Source of the DNA: Pogostemon cablin
Lineage: Eukaryota > Streptophyta > Magnoliopsida > Lamiales > Lamiaceae
DNA length: 64,000 nucleotides
NCBI GenBank assembly: GCA_023678885.1
Contig: CM042998.1
Location: 8,001,820-8,065,819 of the forward strand
Direction: 5' to 3'
Part shown: piece after piece, positions 12,715 to 23,072 of the stretch
Numbering within the stretch: the stretch's first letter is position 1
How the letters are laid out: each line of letters begins with the position of its first letter
The notes under the pieces: model-generated
Databases searched by the model: none
What the model was told of the DNA's origin: nothing
Seen by the model: only the letters and a program-made list of their open reading frames with translations
Translations under genes and position numbers: made by a program

Positions 12715-13778
12715 TTGGGTGAGACCATGGATCCCTTTATGTGAGACGGATCATATCCTATCCATTAACATAAGAATAAAAATTAAAAATTAAAAAAAAA
12801 AAAAGGGCCATAGTTAATTAAGATTACTAAAACTTTAACCAAATGGGCCGTCCTTCATCTACGCACGTCATCTACCAAATTACAAACAGGTATTTTAAAT
12901 TTAGTATTTTCAATTTTTATAAATTAATATTATAATATTTATTTAATAATTATTTAATTATAATAATATTATTAATAATCAATTATTAGATAGTTGAAAT
13001 ATTTTGTTATCACTTTTTCTTGATCGGATATCACTTTATATTAAAAATATTATCACTTTTTATTCATTTTATAAAATTTTCATTAAAAAATTTAATTAAA
13101 CGGTTATCATTTTGTCTTTGTCTTGTATCACTTTTTTTTTTCGGGTGAATTGTTCGTGAAATAATAATAATTTAATTAGACGGCTATCACTTTTCTTTGA
13201 TTATGAATCACTTTTTATTAAAAATATTATTACATTTTATTCATTCATTCTATAAATTATTCGTGAAACACATTATTATAATTAATCAACACTTTTATTT
13301 AAAGATATTATCACTTTTATTGTAAAATGTTATTACTTTTTTTATACTATAATTTTTTATGAAATAATTCACAACATCATTACACTTTTTATCAATTGGG
13401 TATCACTTTATAATGGTTATCACATATTATCACATTTTATAAATTTATAATATTTAAATTAATTGAATAATAAATTTTGAATTATTACATTTTTAAATAA
13501 TAAAAAATATAAATTAAATAAAAATGTATAGAAAAAATACATATAAATCCTAATTAATTTCTCTCTCATAATTAATTTTTTAATTTTATAATTTGATATT
13601 AACCAAACAAGGCCCTTTAAATTTATTTAGTCTTAATTAATTTTACTTTACAACTAATTTTTCAATTTTCTAATTACACAACAACCAAACAAGGCCCTTT
13701 AAAATTAGTTAATTGGGTTAAATGGATGATCCGTCTCATATAAGAGGATTCATGAGACCGTCTCACGCAAGTCTTTTC
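12715..13778. mobile_element. MITE-like element with GTGAGAC termini and TATCACTTTTT-rich interior
   Basis: The left end reads GTGAGACC...GGATCC then GTGAGACGGATCAT (12719-12754). The right end read in reverse is GTGAGACGGTCTCATGAATCC then ATGAGACGGATCAT (13770-13725), so the ends are imperfect terminal inverted repeats of about 45 bp. The interior is very A+T-rich and full of TATCACTTTTTATTAAAAAT-type words. Shorter relatives occur near 26.5, 30.0 and 32.0 kb. It has no coding capacity. The superfamily is unknown because I could not define a clear target duplication. Confidence 0.6.
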
Positions 13779-14939
13779 CTATAAAGTAAATGTATTATTT
13801 TTATTTCATAAACGTATTTATTAATTAATACAAATGACACATTTTGATAACTAAATGTATCAGTAGCAATTCAATAATGTATATGTTTTTCTTAATAAAT
13901 GTATCACTTTTAAAAAAAATTATTACTATTGATTTCTTATATCAATATTTTTATCATGTCAATTCATATTTAGTTTGATATTTAGTAAAAAAAACTATAC
14001 TATGAAGAAAAAGATATTCATTTATGAAGAAAAAATATACATTTAAGTAAAAATTTCTTCAATTTCTTCAATTATTTCAAAAATGCACTTGTAACGGAAA
14101 AAACATACATCAATTAATAATAATTAATACAGTAAACATAATTCTGAATTAGTTAACCAAATCCCAAACAATTATCTCTTTCAACTGTGAATACTTCCCG
14201 TTGACTCAATCGAAGCAGCAACCGATCTGTCATTGTCACTGTGAATATTTCTCGTTGACTCAATCCAAGCAGCAACGGATCAACCACATACACGTAGACC
14301 GGCAATCAATCATTTTTCAATTTCATGGATGGATCTTCCCATTATATCTACGAAAATTTCAAGTTGTGAGCGATGAACGGTAAACGGTGAGAAATCGTGA
14401 GCGTCGTCGATTTCTTAACATCTCCGCCGCCGTCAATTCTGAACCTGCCGCCATAGATAGTCGTCCGACGTTTCTATTCCCAATTTCACCCCATCTACCA
14501 TAATGACCTCCGACGACTGTTTTCCCAATTTTAGATCTAATCAACTTTCGAATTTTTATTCAGGATACCCAATCAATTTTACTCGATTTAGTGATGAAAA
14601 GTCTCTAAACAATGTTTCATAAATCGCTGAATCAATCTCGTGATGATGAGAGAACGAATTAAAGAAAGGAGAGAAGATGGAAGAATGACGTCAGTTGGAA
14701 TTTTTGGACTTTTATATCAAACCTGTTTTCATATACGGTTTCCGTAATTAGTGTACACGAGTGTATATTAGATCAACTTATACTTAAGGGACCTAGGCTA
14801 CAATGCCAACTGTCAAAAAACAATATTAAAAAATATCCGATCCAGTACAAAAAAAAAAGAAAAAATGTCCACTTTTAAAAGAAAAAGACTCTGATACCCT
14901 TGATTTGACGTGAAGAAAACATGACTTCTTTTTTACTGC
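13779..14939. other. Intergenic, nothing recognised
   Basis: A+T-rich sequence. A short repeated phrase, CGTTGACTCAATC..AAGCAGCAAC, occurs near 14199 and 14253 (54-bp offset). A GC-richer stretch (14375-14530) gives a 61-codon minus ORF without similarity. No gene is supported. Confidence 0.4.
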
Positions 14940-15240
14940 AGAGCACCATATACATATTCAGTCATGGGGCTTTGAGAATATACTAATGCAGAGCACTATA
15001 AACATACGGTCATGGAGCTTTGAATATACATACTCGGTCATTCTAAGGGGATTTGAGAATATATACATATGGTCATTGAGAATTTGAGAGTATATATACA
15101 CTTGGACTCGACTTTGAGAATATACATGGAGTACTCGGTCATTCAAGGGAATTTGAGAATATATATATATACTCGGACTCGGACGGAGCTTTGAGAATAT
15201 ATACAAATCACTCGGTCACTCTTGAGAATTTATATCACTT
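14940..15240. repeat. Degenerate tandem repeat, ~45-60 bp unit
   Basis: Several drifted copies of a unit containing CTCGGTCATTCAAGGGGATT, TTGAGAATATA and short (TA)n. Unit length varies because of the TA runs. The 82-codon minus ORF at 14958-15206 is a translation of this repeat and is not called as a gene. Confidence 0.75.
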
Positions 15241-16365
15241 ATATATTTCTGCTGTAATAAAATTACTCGATCACTCGATCTACTCTATCAAATTAATATT
15301 TGGATATTAAATCATAATAAAGATAAAAAATAAAATTTATAAAGTAATTTATATAAAAAAATTATAAATTATATATGATATTGAGGGGTTATATATTTGC
15401 TGTAATAAAATAAGCAAAAAGATTGAGGAAATATATTATTTACAGATTTTTATCTATTCTCCAAATTTAATATTTAAATATTAAATTATAATAATGATTG
15501 AAAAAATTATAAAATATTTTATATTTTAATTTGACAGAAATTAAATATTTTATAAAGAATGACAAAATTAAATATCATAACATTCAAATCGAAATTAATA
15601 AATAAAATTTTCAATTTAATATTTTAAATATTAAATTATATTAAAGATCGAAAAAGTTTTATTTAATTCCTGACACATGACTCTTTTTAATTTATTATAA
15701 ATTAATTTATTTATTATAAGCAATTTCAAATCTCAAAGCCACTCAGTCTTTCTTTCCTTGTGAAAAAATTATTATTTTTAATTTATTACAAATTAATTTA
15801 TTTATTATAAGCTGGGTCAAATCTCAAACTTCACTTGGCACTTAACTTTTTTTTTTTCTTGTCTCGTATATTGAAAATGTCAGACACATGCACAATAGGA
15901 ATAATTCAGTAAAGTTAACTTCAAAATGGGCATTTTTGCTCATTTTTAATCAAATTAGGTATTTTTGCATTTGTGAAAATTAAAAAGACAACAGACAACA
16001 TTTCTCTATACTTAAATCACTCTGAATCATTTTGACGTTATTAATATTTCTCAACAGGTTGCACGTAAATAAAGACCCAATTATATGCATAACTATTATT
16101 TTATTAAAAAATATTTATCTCAATATTATATTTTATTAATAATATATTTCTCTTTCATCATTAATTATATCTATACCTTATGCCTTTATAAAAAAACAGA
16201 ATGAAATTAATTAAAAGAATTTTAAAATATGTAAATTTACTTTTTAAAAAAGAACTATAACAAAATGAATATATATTAATAAAAAAATGAAATTTAATAT
16301 ACATTAATTAGAATATTAAGGAAAGAATTTAAATTATAATTTACACAAAATTATGAGTTGAACTA
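15241..16365. other. A+T-rich intergenic sequence with local duplications
   Basis: Three related palindromic AT stretches (near 15290, 15465 and 15600, each containing AATATTTAAATATTAAATTATA-like sequence) suggest an old repeat. A segment with TTAATTTATTATAAATTAATTTATTTATTATAAGC near 15688 recurs near 15778, followed in both cases by AAATCTCAAA and a CACTTGG/CACTCAG-like word. No genes are seen. Confidence 0.5.
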
Positions 16366-16533
16366 GGGTGTACCCGGTGCACCGATGCACCAAGTCAATA
16401 TTATTTATTAAATTAAAAAACTATTTAAAAACTATCCTTGGATCAAAATAAAATAATTAAAATTTTAAAAATAAAAAATAATTATACCCTATAAAATAGC
16501 CTATAAACCTTAGGTGCACCGGCGCACTGCAGA
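16366..16533. mobile_element. Small MITE-like element with GTACCCGGTGCACC ends
   Basis: About 168 bp. The left end, AGGGTGTACCCGGTGCACC, and the reversed right end, CTGCAGTGCGCCGGTGCACC, form imperfect inverted repeats around an A+T-rich core. A similar structure lies at 17644-17803 (AATGTACCGATGCACC ... ACACCGGTGCACCAGG). I could not define target duplications, so the class is uncertain. Confidence 0.5.
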
Positions 16534-16872
16534 AAAGTATATTAAAAAAAATCTAACGGAATTAACAAATTTCTTTTATAAAATAGGTGAACTGAAAAAT
16601 AAAGAAAAAATCATTAAAATGTTAAACGGAATAAAAATAGATAAAACTTATTAGTATTAATAAAATAAATTAAAATTTTAATAAAATTAGTAAAACAAAT
16701 AAATAAATAATATAATAAATTTGACATCAAGTACAAAGATTTCGAAACAAATAAATATGTATGTGTTAAACTTTAAGGAAAAGTAATAATTTACCTTTTC
16801 AACTATTTAATGAATAATTAATATGACAGATAAAAAATGATAATATTTTTAATAAATGAACAAGGAAAAGTA

Positions 16873-17099
16873 CTCCCTCCGTCTGCCGAAAGGTATACAT
16901 TTTGCTATTTTGGACGTCCGCACTAGATGTATATATTTCTCTTTTTAAACACATGAAACCCACACAAATTACTAATATATTTAATTAATGGGACCCACAC
17001 ACTCCACTAATATAACTATCAACTATATATTAAATAATAATACTCTTTAATCCACGTGTAAAAAGCAAATGTATACTTGTTTGTGGCGGACGGAGGAAG
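16873..17099. mobile_element. Stowaway MITE
   Basis: The ends CTCCCTCCGTCTGCC and (reversed) CTTCCTCCGTCCGCC are the typical Stowaway termini. The element is 227 bp, A+T-rich inside, and flanked by TA on both sides (16871-16872 and 17100-17101), the Tc1/mariner target duplication. It is non-coding. Confidence 0.92.
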
Positions 17100-17402
17100 T
17101 AATAACTTTTCAATTGCACTAATTTATAAATTATTAGTAGATGAATGAAAAGTAATAACAATCTTAATAAAATGATATTTGATTTATAAAAAATATTAAT
17201 CAATTAAATAATTAATAAAAAGTGATTAATTTTTTATGTGTTTGTGGCGGACGAAGAGAGTAATAACTTTTCAATTGCACTAATTTATAAACTATTAGTA
17301 GATGAATGAAAAGTAATAACAATCTTAATAAAAATGATATTTGATTTATAAAAAATATTAATCAATTAAATAATTAATGAAAAGTGATTAATTTTTTATT
17401 AT
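17079..17402. repeat. Tandem duplication, period 161 bp, including a Stowaway end
   Basis: GTTTGTGGCGGACGGAGGAAG starts copy 1 at 17079, and GTTTGTGGCGGACGAAGAGAG starts copy 2 at 17240. Both continue with AATAACTTTTCAATTGCACT and about 130 further nearly identical bases. Copy 1 begins inside the last 21 bp of the Stowaway element, so the duplication came after that insertion. Confidence 0.9.
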
Positions 17403-17643
17403 TAGTTTGTAAGATGAATAAAAAGTGATACTATATATAATAGATGCCTGATAATGTATTATTTAGAAATAAAAAAAAATATTTTTATAAAATTATTTAT
17501 TAAACAAAATAAGAAAAAAAAAAGAGATTTGTTTTCATTTTTAACATAAACGCAAGCCTTCTTGCTTGATTTTATGTTAATTGGAATTAAGTAATCCAAC
17601 GGCCCCTATTCTTACTCAATTATTTTTAAATTGAATTTAAAAT

Positions 17644-17803
17644 ATTGGGTCATTCTAGAATGCATCGAATGTACCGATGCACCTAGAATTTATAGGTGTA
17701 AATGAAGAGTTGGTTGGTATACATTAATGGTAAAGATTAAATTAAAACTTAATCTAACAGTTAAGATCATCCACATACACCGGTGCACCAGGTGCACACA
17801 AGT
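17644..17803. mobile_element. MITE-like element, GTGCACCGGTG-type ends
   Basis: A short A+T-rich core lies between TGCATCGAATGTACCGATGC and CATACACCGGTGCACCAGGT. The ends resemble the element at 16366-16533. Boundaries are approximate. Confidence 0.4.
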
Positions 17804-17853
17804 CGAACTCTAAAATACTACAAACACTATAATCTACGACACATCCATATTTC

Positions 17854-19180
17854 GAGTTAAAATCATTTTTTGTCTCATAACAATAATGAATTTTTGATTT
17901 CGTCCCAAAAAAGATAAAATTTTCAATTTCGTCCCGTAACTCCAGACATTGGCCAATTTTGATCCTAATATCGCTGAAAATTAATTTTTTCACCAAAAAT
18001 AGGCATGTGCCCCGCACGTGATCAATCAGATTGAGCCTTTCCGACACCTAATCCAACATGGCAACACATCACCTCCCCATAAAATTTAAACAAAAAATCT
18101 TTGTTTGACGTGTGGTGGGATACACCGAAGCGCAGCTGATGGCGAAATCCGAATGCTGTGAAATGTCGTGGATCGACTCCATCCACTTCTGGGGCAACTA
18201 CAACAACACCACCTCTCCGACGGTGCTCCTCACCCGAACATCGGATTCCGTCAATTTCCCATAAACAAAAATCCGACTACATCAAAACTTCAATTTCCGT
18301 ACCAAATCTCGAAACCATCTTCAAGGAGATAGTGGACGTCGGAAAAATGGGCCCTGGTGTTCAACTCCTACGGCAGCAGAATGGCGGATATTCCAGAGTT
18401 GGAGACGTCGTTCCCTCACCGGGCCGACAACATCTTCAAGATACAGTACTCTGTTGGAACGAAGCAGCAGATAAGGAGCACGTGAATCAGATCAGGAGAT
18501 ATAGAGTTTCACAGCGCTGCACGTGTCGAAGAATCCGACGGAAGCTTATCTGAATTATAGAAATTCATACTCGACCGTTATAGGGAAGGCGAAGCTGGAA
18601 GCATTACGGATTTTCTCTCAAGCGGTGGCAGCGAGATACGACGGCGATCCCAATATGAAGTACGACTGGTACGACGGATCTCGGGATAAGATTAGTGATA
18701 TTGTGAATCATGGATTTGGAAGAGATTTGGGGATTCTGAGAAGAGTTATTTCTCTCTTGGAATTTGAGTTTATTTGTCTCCTACTAATTTCCTCATTCAC
18801 AGGTATGTAATCGAAATAAATTTCTTCGATTTATCGAAATTTGTGCGGTTTTCATCAAGTTTATGCTTCCATCTTCGGTAATGGAATGGCGATTTTGATG
18901 GTGATGTTTTGCAATTTGCAGTTTGATGAGAGCAGAAGGAGATGAAAATGGCTTACTTCATATTTTTTTGCCATGTTGGATTAGAGTGACGAAAATTCCC
19001 AATTTTATTAATCACGCGCAGGGCACATACCTATTTCCGGCGAAAAAATTAATTTTCGGCGATATTGGGACCAAAATTGGCCAATGTTAGGAGTTACGGG
19101 ACAAAATTGAAAATTTTATCTTTTTTGGGACGAAATCAAAAATTCATTATTGTTATGGGATCAAAATTGATTTTAACTCT
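17854..19180. mobile_element. Pack-MULE-like element with ~210-bp terminal inverted repeats
   Basis: The first ~211 bp (17854-18064) and the reverse complement of the last ~213 bp (19180-18968) align almost end to end. The repeats begin GAGTTAAAATCA, pass through ATTTCGTCCCAAAAAAGATA, and end TAATCCAACATGGCAA. Flanking 9-mers CCATATTTC (17845-17853) and TCATATTTC (19181-19189) match at 8 of 9 positions, the size of Mutator-type target duplications. The 900-bp interior carries a degraded host gene fragment (separate entry) and no transposase. Long inverted repeats, a 9-bp duplication and a captured gene define a Pack-MULE in established usage. The plus-strand ORF 19065-19253 and the minus ORF 17754-18047 lie in the inverted repeats and are not genes. 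Confidence 0.85.
18139..18810 (+). pseudogene. Captured SRO/PARP-like gene fragment inside the Pack-MULE
   Basis: The last open stretch (18523-18810) reads AYLNYRNSYSTVIGKAKLEA, then FSQAVAARYDGDPNMKYDWY, then GSRDKISDIVNHGFGRD. This matches the start of the PARP-like domain of plant SRO (similar to RCD-one) proteins, where a basic helix of the type 'QAKLEAFxIFxxA' is followed by 'GGxANVKYAWYGxSxxEIxxIxxHGFG'. SRO proteins are plant stress and development regulators, mostly without PARP catalysis. After HGFGRD the similarity stops, so the rest of the domain is absent. The upstream part starts with an ATG at 18139 but changes frame and has stops near 18262 and 18510; I do not recognise its product. 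Calling it a captured fragment follows from the flanking inverted repeats. Family assignment is by eye. Confidence 0.68.
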
Positions 19181-19261
19181 TCATATTTCATACATCTATT
19201 TTGTCTTCTCTCTTCTATCATCTACTCTCTTAGATACATTAATTAATCATTAATAACTTAC

Positions 19262-19735
19262 TAATTATTGGCTAATTATTCGGTGCATTCGTGTGCACCA
19301 TGTACCAATTATCAGAAACATGTACATTTTTAAATAAAAACATGCACAAATGAATAAAAAATTATACAATTTGTTAGCGAATATTCTATTAGTTTTTTAA
19401 TGAAAAATTGAATGTAAAAAAACTATACTATTATTAAGAAATATATATTCACTCCGTCCCAAATTCATCTTCACGTTTACTGTAGATACATGGTTTAAGA
19501 AAAGTCACTTTTTGACTTACTTTTAGGGGTAATACAGAATTTTTTTGTAATAAATAAATTCTAAAATATGTTATATGTGTTAAAAATGTGATGACAAATT
19601 TGAGATTAAAGTATGTTAGAGGGATATTATTTAGTTATTTTTTCCTTTATGAAAGTGTGAAGTTAAATTTGAGACATTGGGACAGGAAAGTATACACGAT
19701 TGAATAAAAACTTATAGCACATGATGTCAACTCTT
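19262..19735. mobile_element. MITE-like family X, copy 1, split by a Stowaway-like insertion
   Basis: Starts TAATTATTCGGTGCATTCGTGTGCACC and ends near GATGTCAACTCT. Inside are the family words AATGAATAAAAAATTATACAA, GTTAGCGAAT, TTTTTAATGAAAAATTGAATG and AAGAAATATATAT. These are the same words in the same order as copies at 23073, 28444 and 30974. The Stowaway-like element at 19452-19690 interrupts it exactly between AAATATATATT and TATACACGATTGAAT, which are contiguous in the 23-kb copy. Confidence 0.65.
19452..19690. mobile_element. Stowaway-like MITE nested in family X
   Basis: The left end, CTCCGTCCCAAATTCATCTT, and the reversed right end, CTTTCCTGTCCCAATGTCTC, are inverted repeats with mismatches, typical of an older Stowaway copy. 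It is about 239 bp with no coding content. The family X sequence continues on both sides. Confidence 0.75.
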
Positions 19736-19804
19736 AGTTATTAAACATTAGTTTGATACAAAGTTAAAACCTTCCAAACTAATTGATTTTCAAAGGCAAA
19801 AGAT

Positions 19805-19970
19805 CATGCGATCCCAGGGACACGGGGGCACACGGCTGTGTTCCCATGTGAACACAACTCTCCCCCTCCATATTCTATATAAATTTATGTATTGTTAGGG
19901 GGTTTAAATTGTAAAGGGACATGAAAATTGCAAAGACACACGGTATCCCGAGGCTCTATTTTCAAATCAC
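19805..19970. mobile_element. Unclassified short repeat, family W copy 1
   Basis: Contains GTGTTCCCATGTGAACACAA, CTCCCCCTCCATATTCTATA and TAAATTGTAAAGGG. The reverse complement of 29060-29170 carries the same words in the same order, so this is a dispersed repeat. The ends have mirrored GGGACACGGGGGCACA / GGGACATG...ACACGGTATCCC character, but the boundaries are approximate. Confidence 0.5.
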
Positions 19971-20383
19971 ATGAAAACTCTCAGTACAATCGTCACCTTA
20001 AAGTTAAATGGTTCTGCCCATTGAACCACGGGCTTTCTATTGTCAATAGTATCCTACTTATTTTTTCAAATAACATGAACTCATAGAAGGATAGAGTTCA
20101 CAATGACAAAGTATTTTTTTCATTTCAAAAGATGCTCACAAACCCAAATTTAACAGAAAATGTGGTAACAATGGTAGTGAAACGAGGTGGATATCAAAAT
20201 AGATTAATTAAAAATAAAATACTTTAATATCAAAATAATAGCACTATTCTTCAATTTTAACTTTAAAAACAAAACATCTGGTTGCTGCTGTGCAATCTAT
20301 GTACATCCACCCCCACTTGGCTCATCACAGAACCTTCAAAAAAGAGAAAAAATGATAGAAAGCACTAACCTGGCCGCCAAACT

Positions 20384-21205
20384 TTAGCGTCGGGCAGTCA
20401 AGTACGTGTTTCTCACGTACTTACATCTGTGAGAATCGAAGCTGTTCGCCTGAAGCCTTTTACGAGACCTTTTCAGGCATGGCGTGTCGTCTCCTTCGTC
20501 GTCCGTATCTACATTCATACAATGTGACCTAGTTTCAACACCGATTCTTCTTGGAGTATATACATTTAGATAGTAGCTCACTATGCTTCGTTTGCTATGT
20601 TCCGGGAAACATTCTTGGGCCGATTTTATCAAGCTCGTTGACGTCGCCTTCATCTTGGCGATACATTCAAATTTCTTCTCTTCTTTCAGACTCCATAAAT
20701 TGGAGACAGACTCTCCCATTTCATCAAACTTCCATTTCCAGAAGGCAGGGCCGAGATCAACCTGCAGTCGGAATCTTTTATCAGCGATGTGCTTCTTGAC
20801 ACATTTGACTGATCCCGGGTATTCACATGCACAAGTTCCAGATCTCCCTCTACCAATCACCACATTGCAAGTATCTTGACTAATTCCTTTAGGGGGCCAT
20901 GTTTGAGTACCTATCCACTTTGAGTTGGCATCACTTTGGGTTAGACATCTCACCTTTGGAGCCGGAGGGCTCCAAGGTGGGACCTCGGCCTGGAAACGAG
21001 GTCCAACTGGAATAACTAATTTAAAACGATCATCACCAGTGATGAAGGAAAACCATTCTGTTGGTTTTGATCCATCAATGGTTTGATTCTTCAACGGTTT
21101 AGATGGCTTCATGTTTAAGGAAGTTAGTTGCTTGTCAAGATAGCTGCATTCGAAGCTAATGATTCCGGCTACAAATTCTGCATAAATTGTCACCGGAAAT
21201 CTCAT
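20384..21205 (-). CDS. ELM2/SANT-like domain protein, similar to C-terminal half of plant ARID-ELM2 proteins
   Basis: An uninterrupted 273-codon frame. Residues about 66-160 look like an ELM2-type region of plant ARID/ELM2 nuclear proteins: IPVGPRFQAEVPPW, KWIGTQTWP, then GRGRSGTCACEYPGSVKCVK and FRLQVDLGPAFWKWKFDEMG. Residues about 171-220 (WSLKEEKKFE ... SKRSIVSYYLNVYTPRR) resemble the SANT/Myb-like helix region that follows. An acidic stretch (DTDDEGDD, 233-240) and a basic one (KRSRKR, 245-250) could act in nuclear targeting. In the plant family an ARID DNA-binding domain normally precedes these parts; I find none upstream (to about 22.1 kb), so this is either a 5'-truncated copy, the last exon of a gene with undetected exons, or a short paralogue. 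The start at 21205 is simply the first ATG. Role in chromatin regulation is inferred from the family. Confidence 0.68.
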   Translation of the reverse strand: MRFPVTIYAEFVAGIISFECSYLDKQLTSLNMKPSKPLKNQTIDGSKPTEWFSFITGDDRFKLVIPVGPRFQAEVPPWSPPAPKVRCLTQSDANSKWIGTQTWPPKGISQDTCNVVIGRGRSGTCACEYPGSVKCVKKHIADKRFRLQVDLGPAFWKWKFDEMGESVSNLWSLKEEKKFECIAKMKATSTSLIKSAQECFPEHSKRSIVSYYLNVYTPRRIGVETRSHCMNVDTDDEGDDTPCLKRSRKRLQANSFDSHRCKYVRNTYLTARR

Positions 21206-23072
21206 TAGAGAGCTTGAACCGTACTTGGTTAGTCAACGAGTACTGACATCAAACGTTGATTCTCAAAAGAATATCAGCTAAAACTCTAGTTCTATCCTAA
21301 TAGTAATATAGGAGTAATTTATATCTATCATAGATTAATATATGTATAAATAAAAGGTAACAAAGTTCTCATTTAGCACCAACATTATGAAGAACAATGT
21401 GACTATCAAGCAATCTCCACTCAAAGCAATGACTTTTAACCAACTACTCCATCCAAACAATAAATTCTTGCACTTCTTGCCAGAATTACCTACTTTCCCT
21501 TCAAATTACACTTGATTGGAACCACCTTCACAACTTCTAACCTTCTTCGATTTCTCATCTCCATTTTACAACCGTAGGAAACACGTCGACCATAGATTGA
21601 ACGAGCATTAGTCCATAATTTGTGCACTTCTTTCTAGCATCGAACTTTTCAAACCACAATTTAAGATACAATGAAAACTCAACTGAGTTCACTCTAAACT
21701 CAATGTGGAATTGCTTGGTGATCCAATGGAGAGTGATGATGAAAGTAGTTGGTAATGGCACTCCAAATAATTGGGATCAAAGTCATATTACAAGAATCAT
21801 TCCTCAGTATGCATACTCAAAAGAATGTTTGGCAAGTTTATAATCAAGGGGAATGAACTTATCCATCAATTTGGCAAGTTTGGCTCATTCCCATATAGAC
21901 CATATGCTCATCACTATGCACCATTTTTCAATCCTTTCAAATTATTTAGTCTTCCTACCTTATAAACAAACATTGCAACTATTTTCTTTCTCATTCTTAA
22001 CTCCCCAAACTAAAAAAAATAGGAGACTGAGAAGGGAAAAGGAAAAAATCACTCTAATTCCTTGTAAGCAACTCTTGTGTCATACCGTCCCACAGAGAGA
22101 TATGGTCTCGCATTTTTTTTTTCTTTAAACACTTTTCATTAAGATGTTATCATGTTTCATCTATCTTACGAAATACTCACGAACTATCTTCATTGGACTA
22201 TTATCACTTATCTATCAGATATCACTTTTTATTAAAAATATTATACGTATCAAGAAACTCAACTCTTCAAATCGTGAGATAATCTTACACAATTTTCAGT
22301 CGTTTCCGGTCATGTCACTACAATCATTAAATTTCTCAAGCATTCATTTTCTCAACTATGCATCTTTAAAAAAAAATCACTATTCAACAAAATTTGCGAA
22401 ATGAAAATTTTCTTCATTCACTAAGAATCATGTTTAGTACAACGCTTAAGGATTATTTGATTCACATTAAATTAATATTACTTAATGGACCTTAAAAACA
22501 AATTCTAAAAACAAGGGCCTTTGCACACTAGTATTCTTAAAACAAGGGCCTTTGCACACTAGTTGCAACTAAATGGACGTATATATCATCTAAACCTATT
22601 AATAAAAAGCAAGAGGCCTGATATAATGGAACCTAGGGGGTGTGGTTCCCATATCCTTGGATACTAATAAAAAATTATGAGAAATTTCATGCTCACGCCT
22701 TATTAATCACATGCTCAAACTTTATTAATCTACCTATTAACTCAATATGAACCATACACTCGCTTACATTCTTGGCTATAGCATTATTAGATCTTAGAGT
22801 TGGTCTTACATTGCTGTGCCAGGTGTGTACACCTACAAATCAGTTTAATTATTCTTTTAAGCTATGTTTGTTTTGAGTTTAATAATTATCAAAATTCACA
22901 CATGAATTTAAAAAACCCCTCCAACACCCCCAACAAACCCTATTAATTTTTAAACTAACTCACTTTTCATAAATTCTCTCTCATCAATTAATACTCTTTA
23001 TTTCTCTTTCCATTCTCATCTATTATCGATATATATTTCCTTACACATATCTTCACTCACTATTACGGCAAA
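21206..23072. other. Intergenic, mostly unrecognised
   Basis: Short ORFs on both strands around 21555-22404 have no recognisable domains. A TATCACTTTTTATTAAAAATAT word (about 22215) belongs to the MITE family with that motif. AAACAAGGGCCTTTGCACACTAG is duplicated in tandem (near 22508 and 22540). No exon for the neighbouring ELM2-like frame could be identified. Confidence 0.4.

Noticed and set aside
17754..18047. 97-codon minus-strand ORF
   Set aside because: It lies mostly in the inverted repeat of the Pack-MULE-like element, and its equivalent is not conserved at the other end.
20551..20879. Two plus-strand ORFs (82 and 98 codons)
   Set aside because: They are antisense shadows of the ELM2/SANT-like frame, which carries recognisable family motifs.
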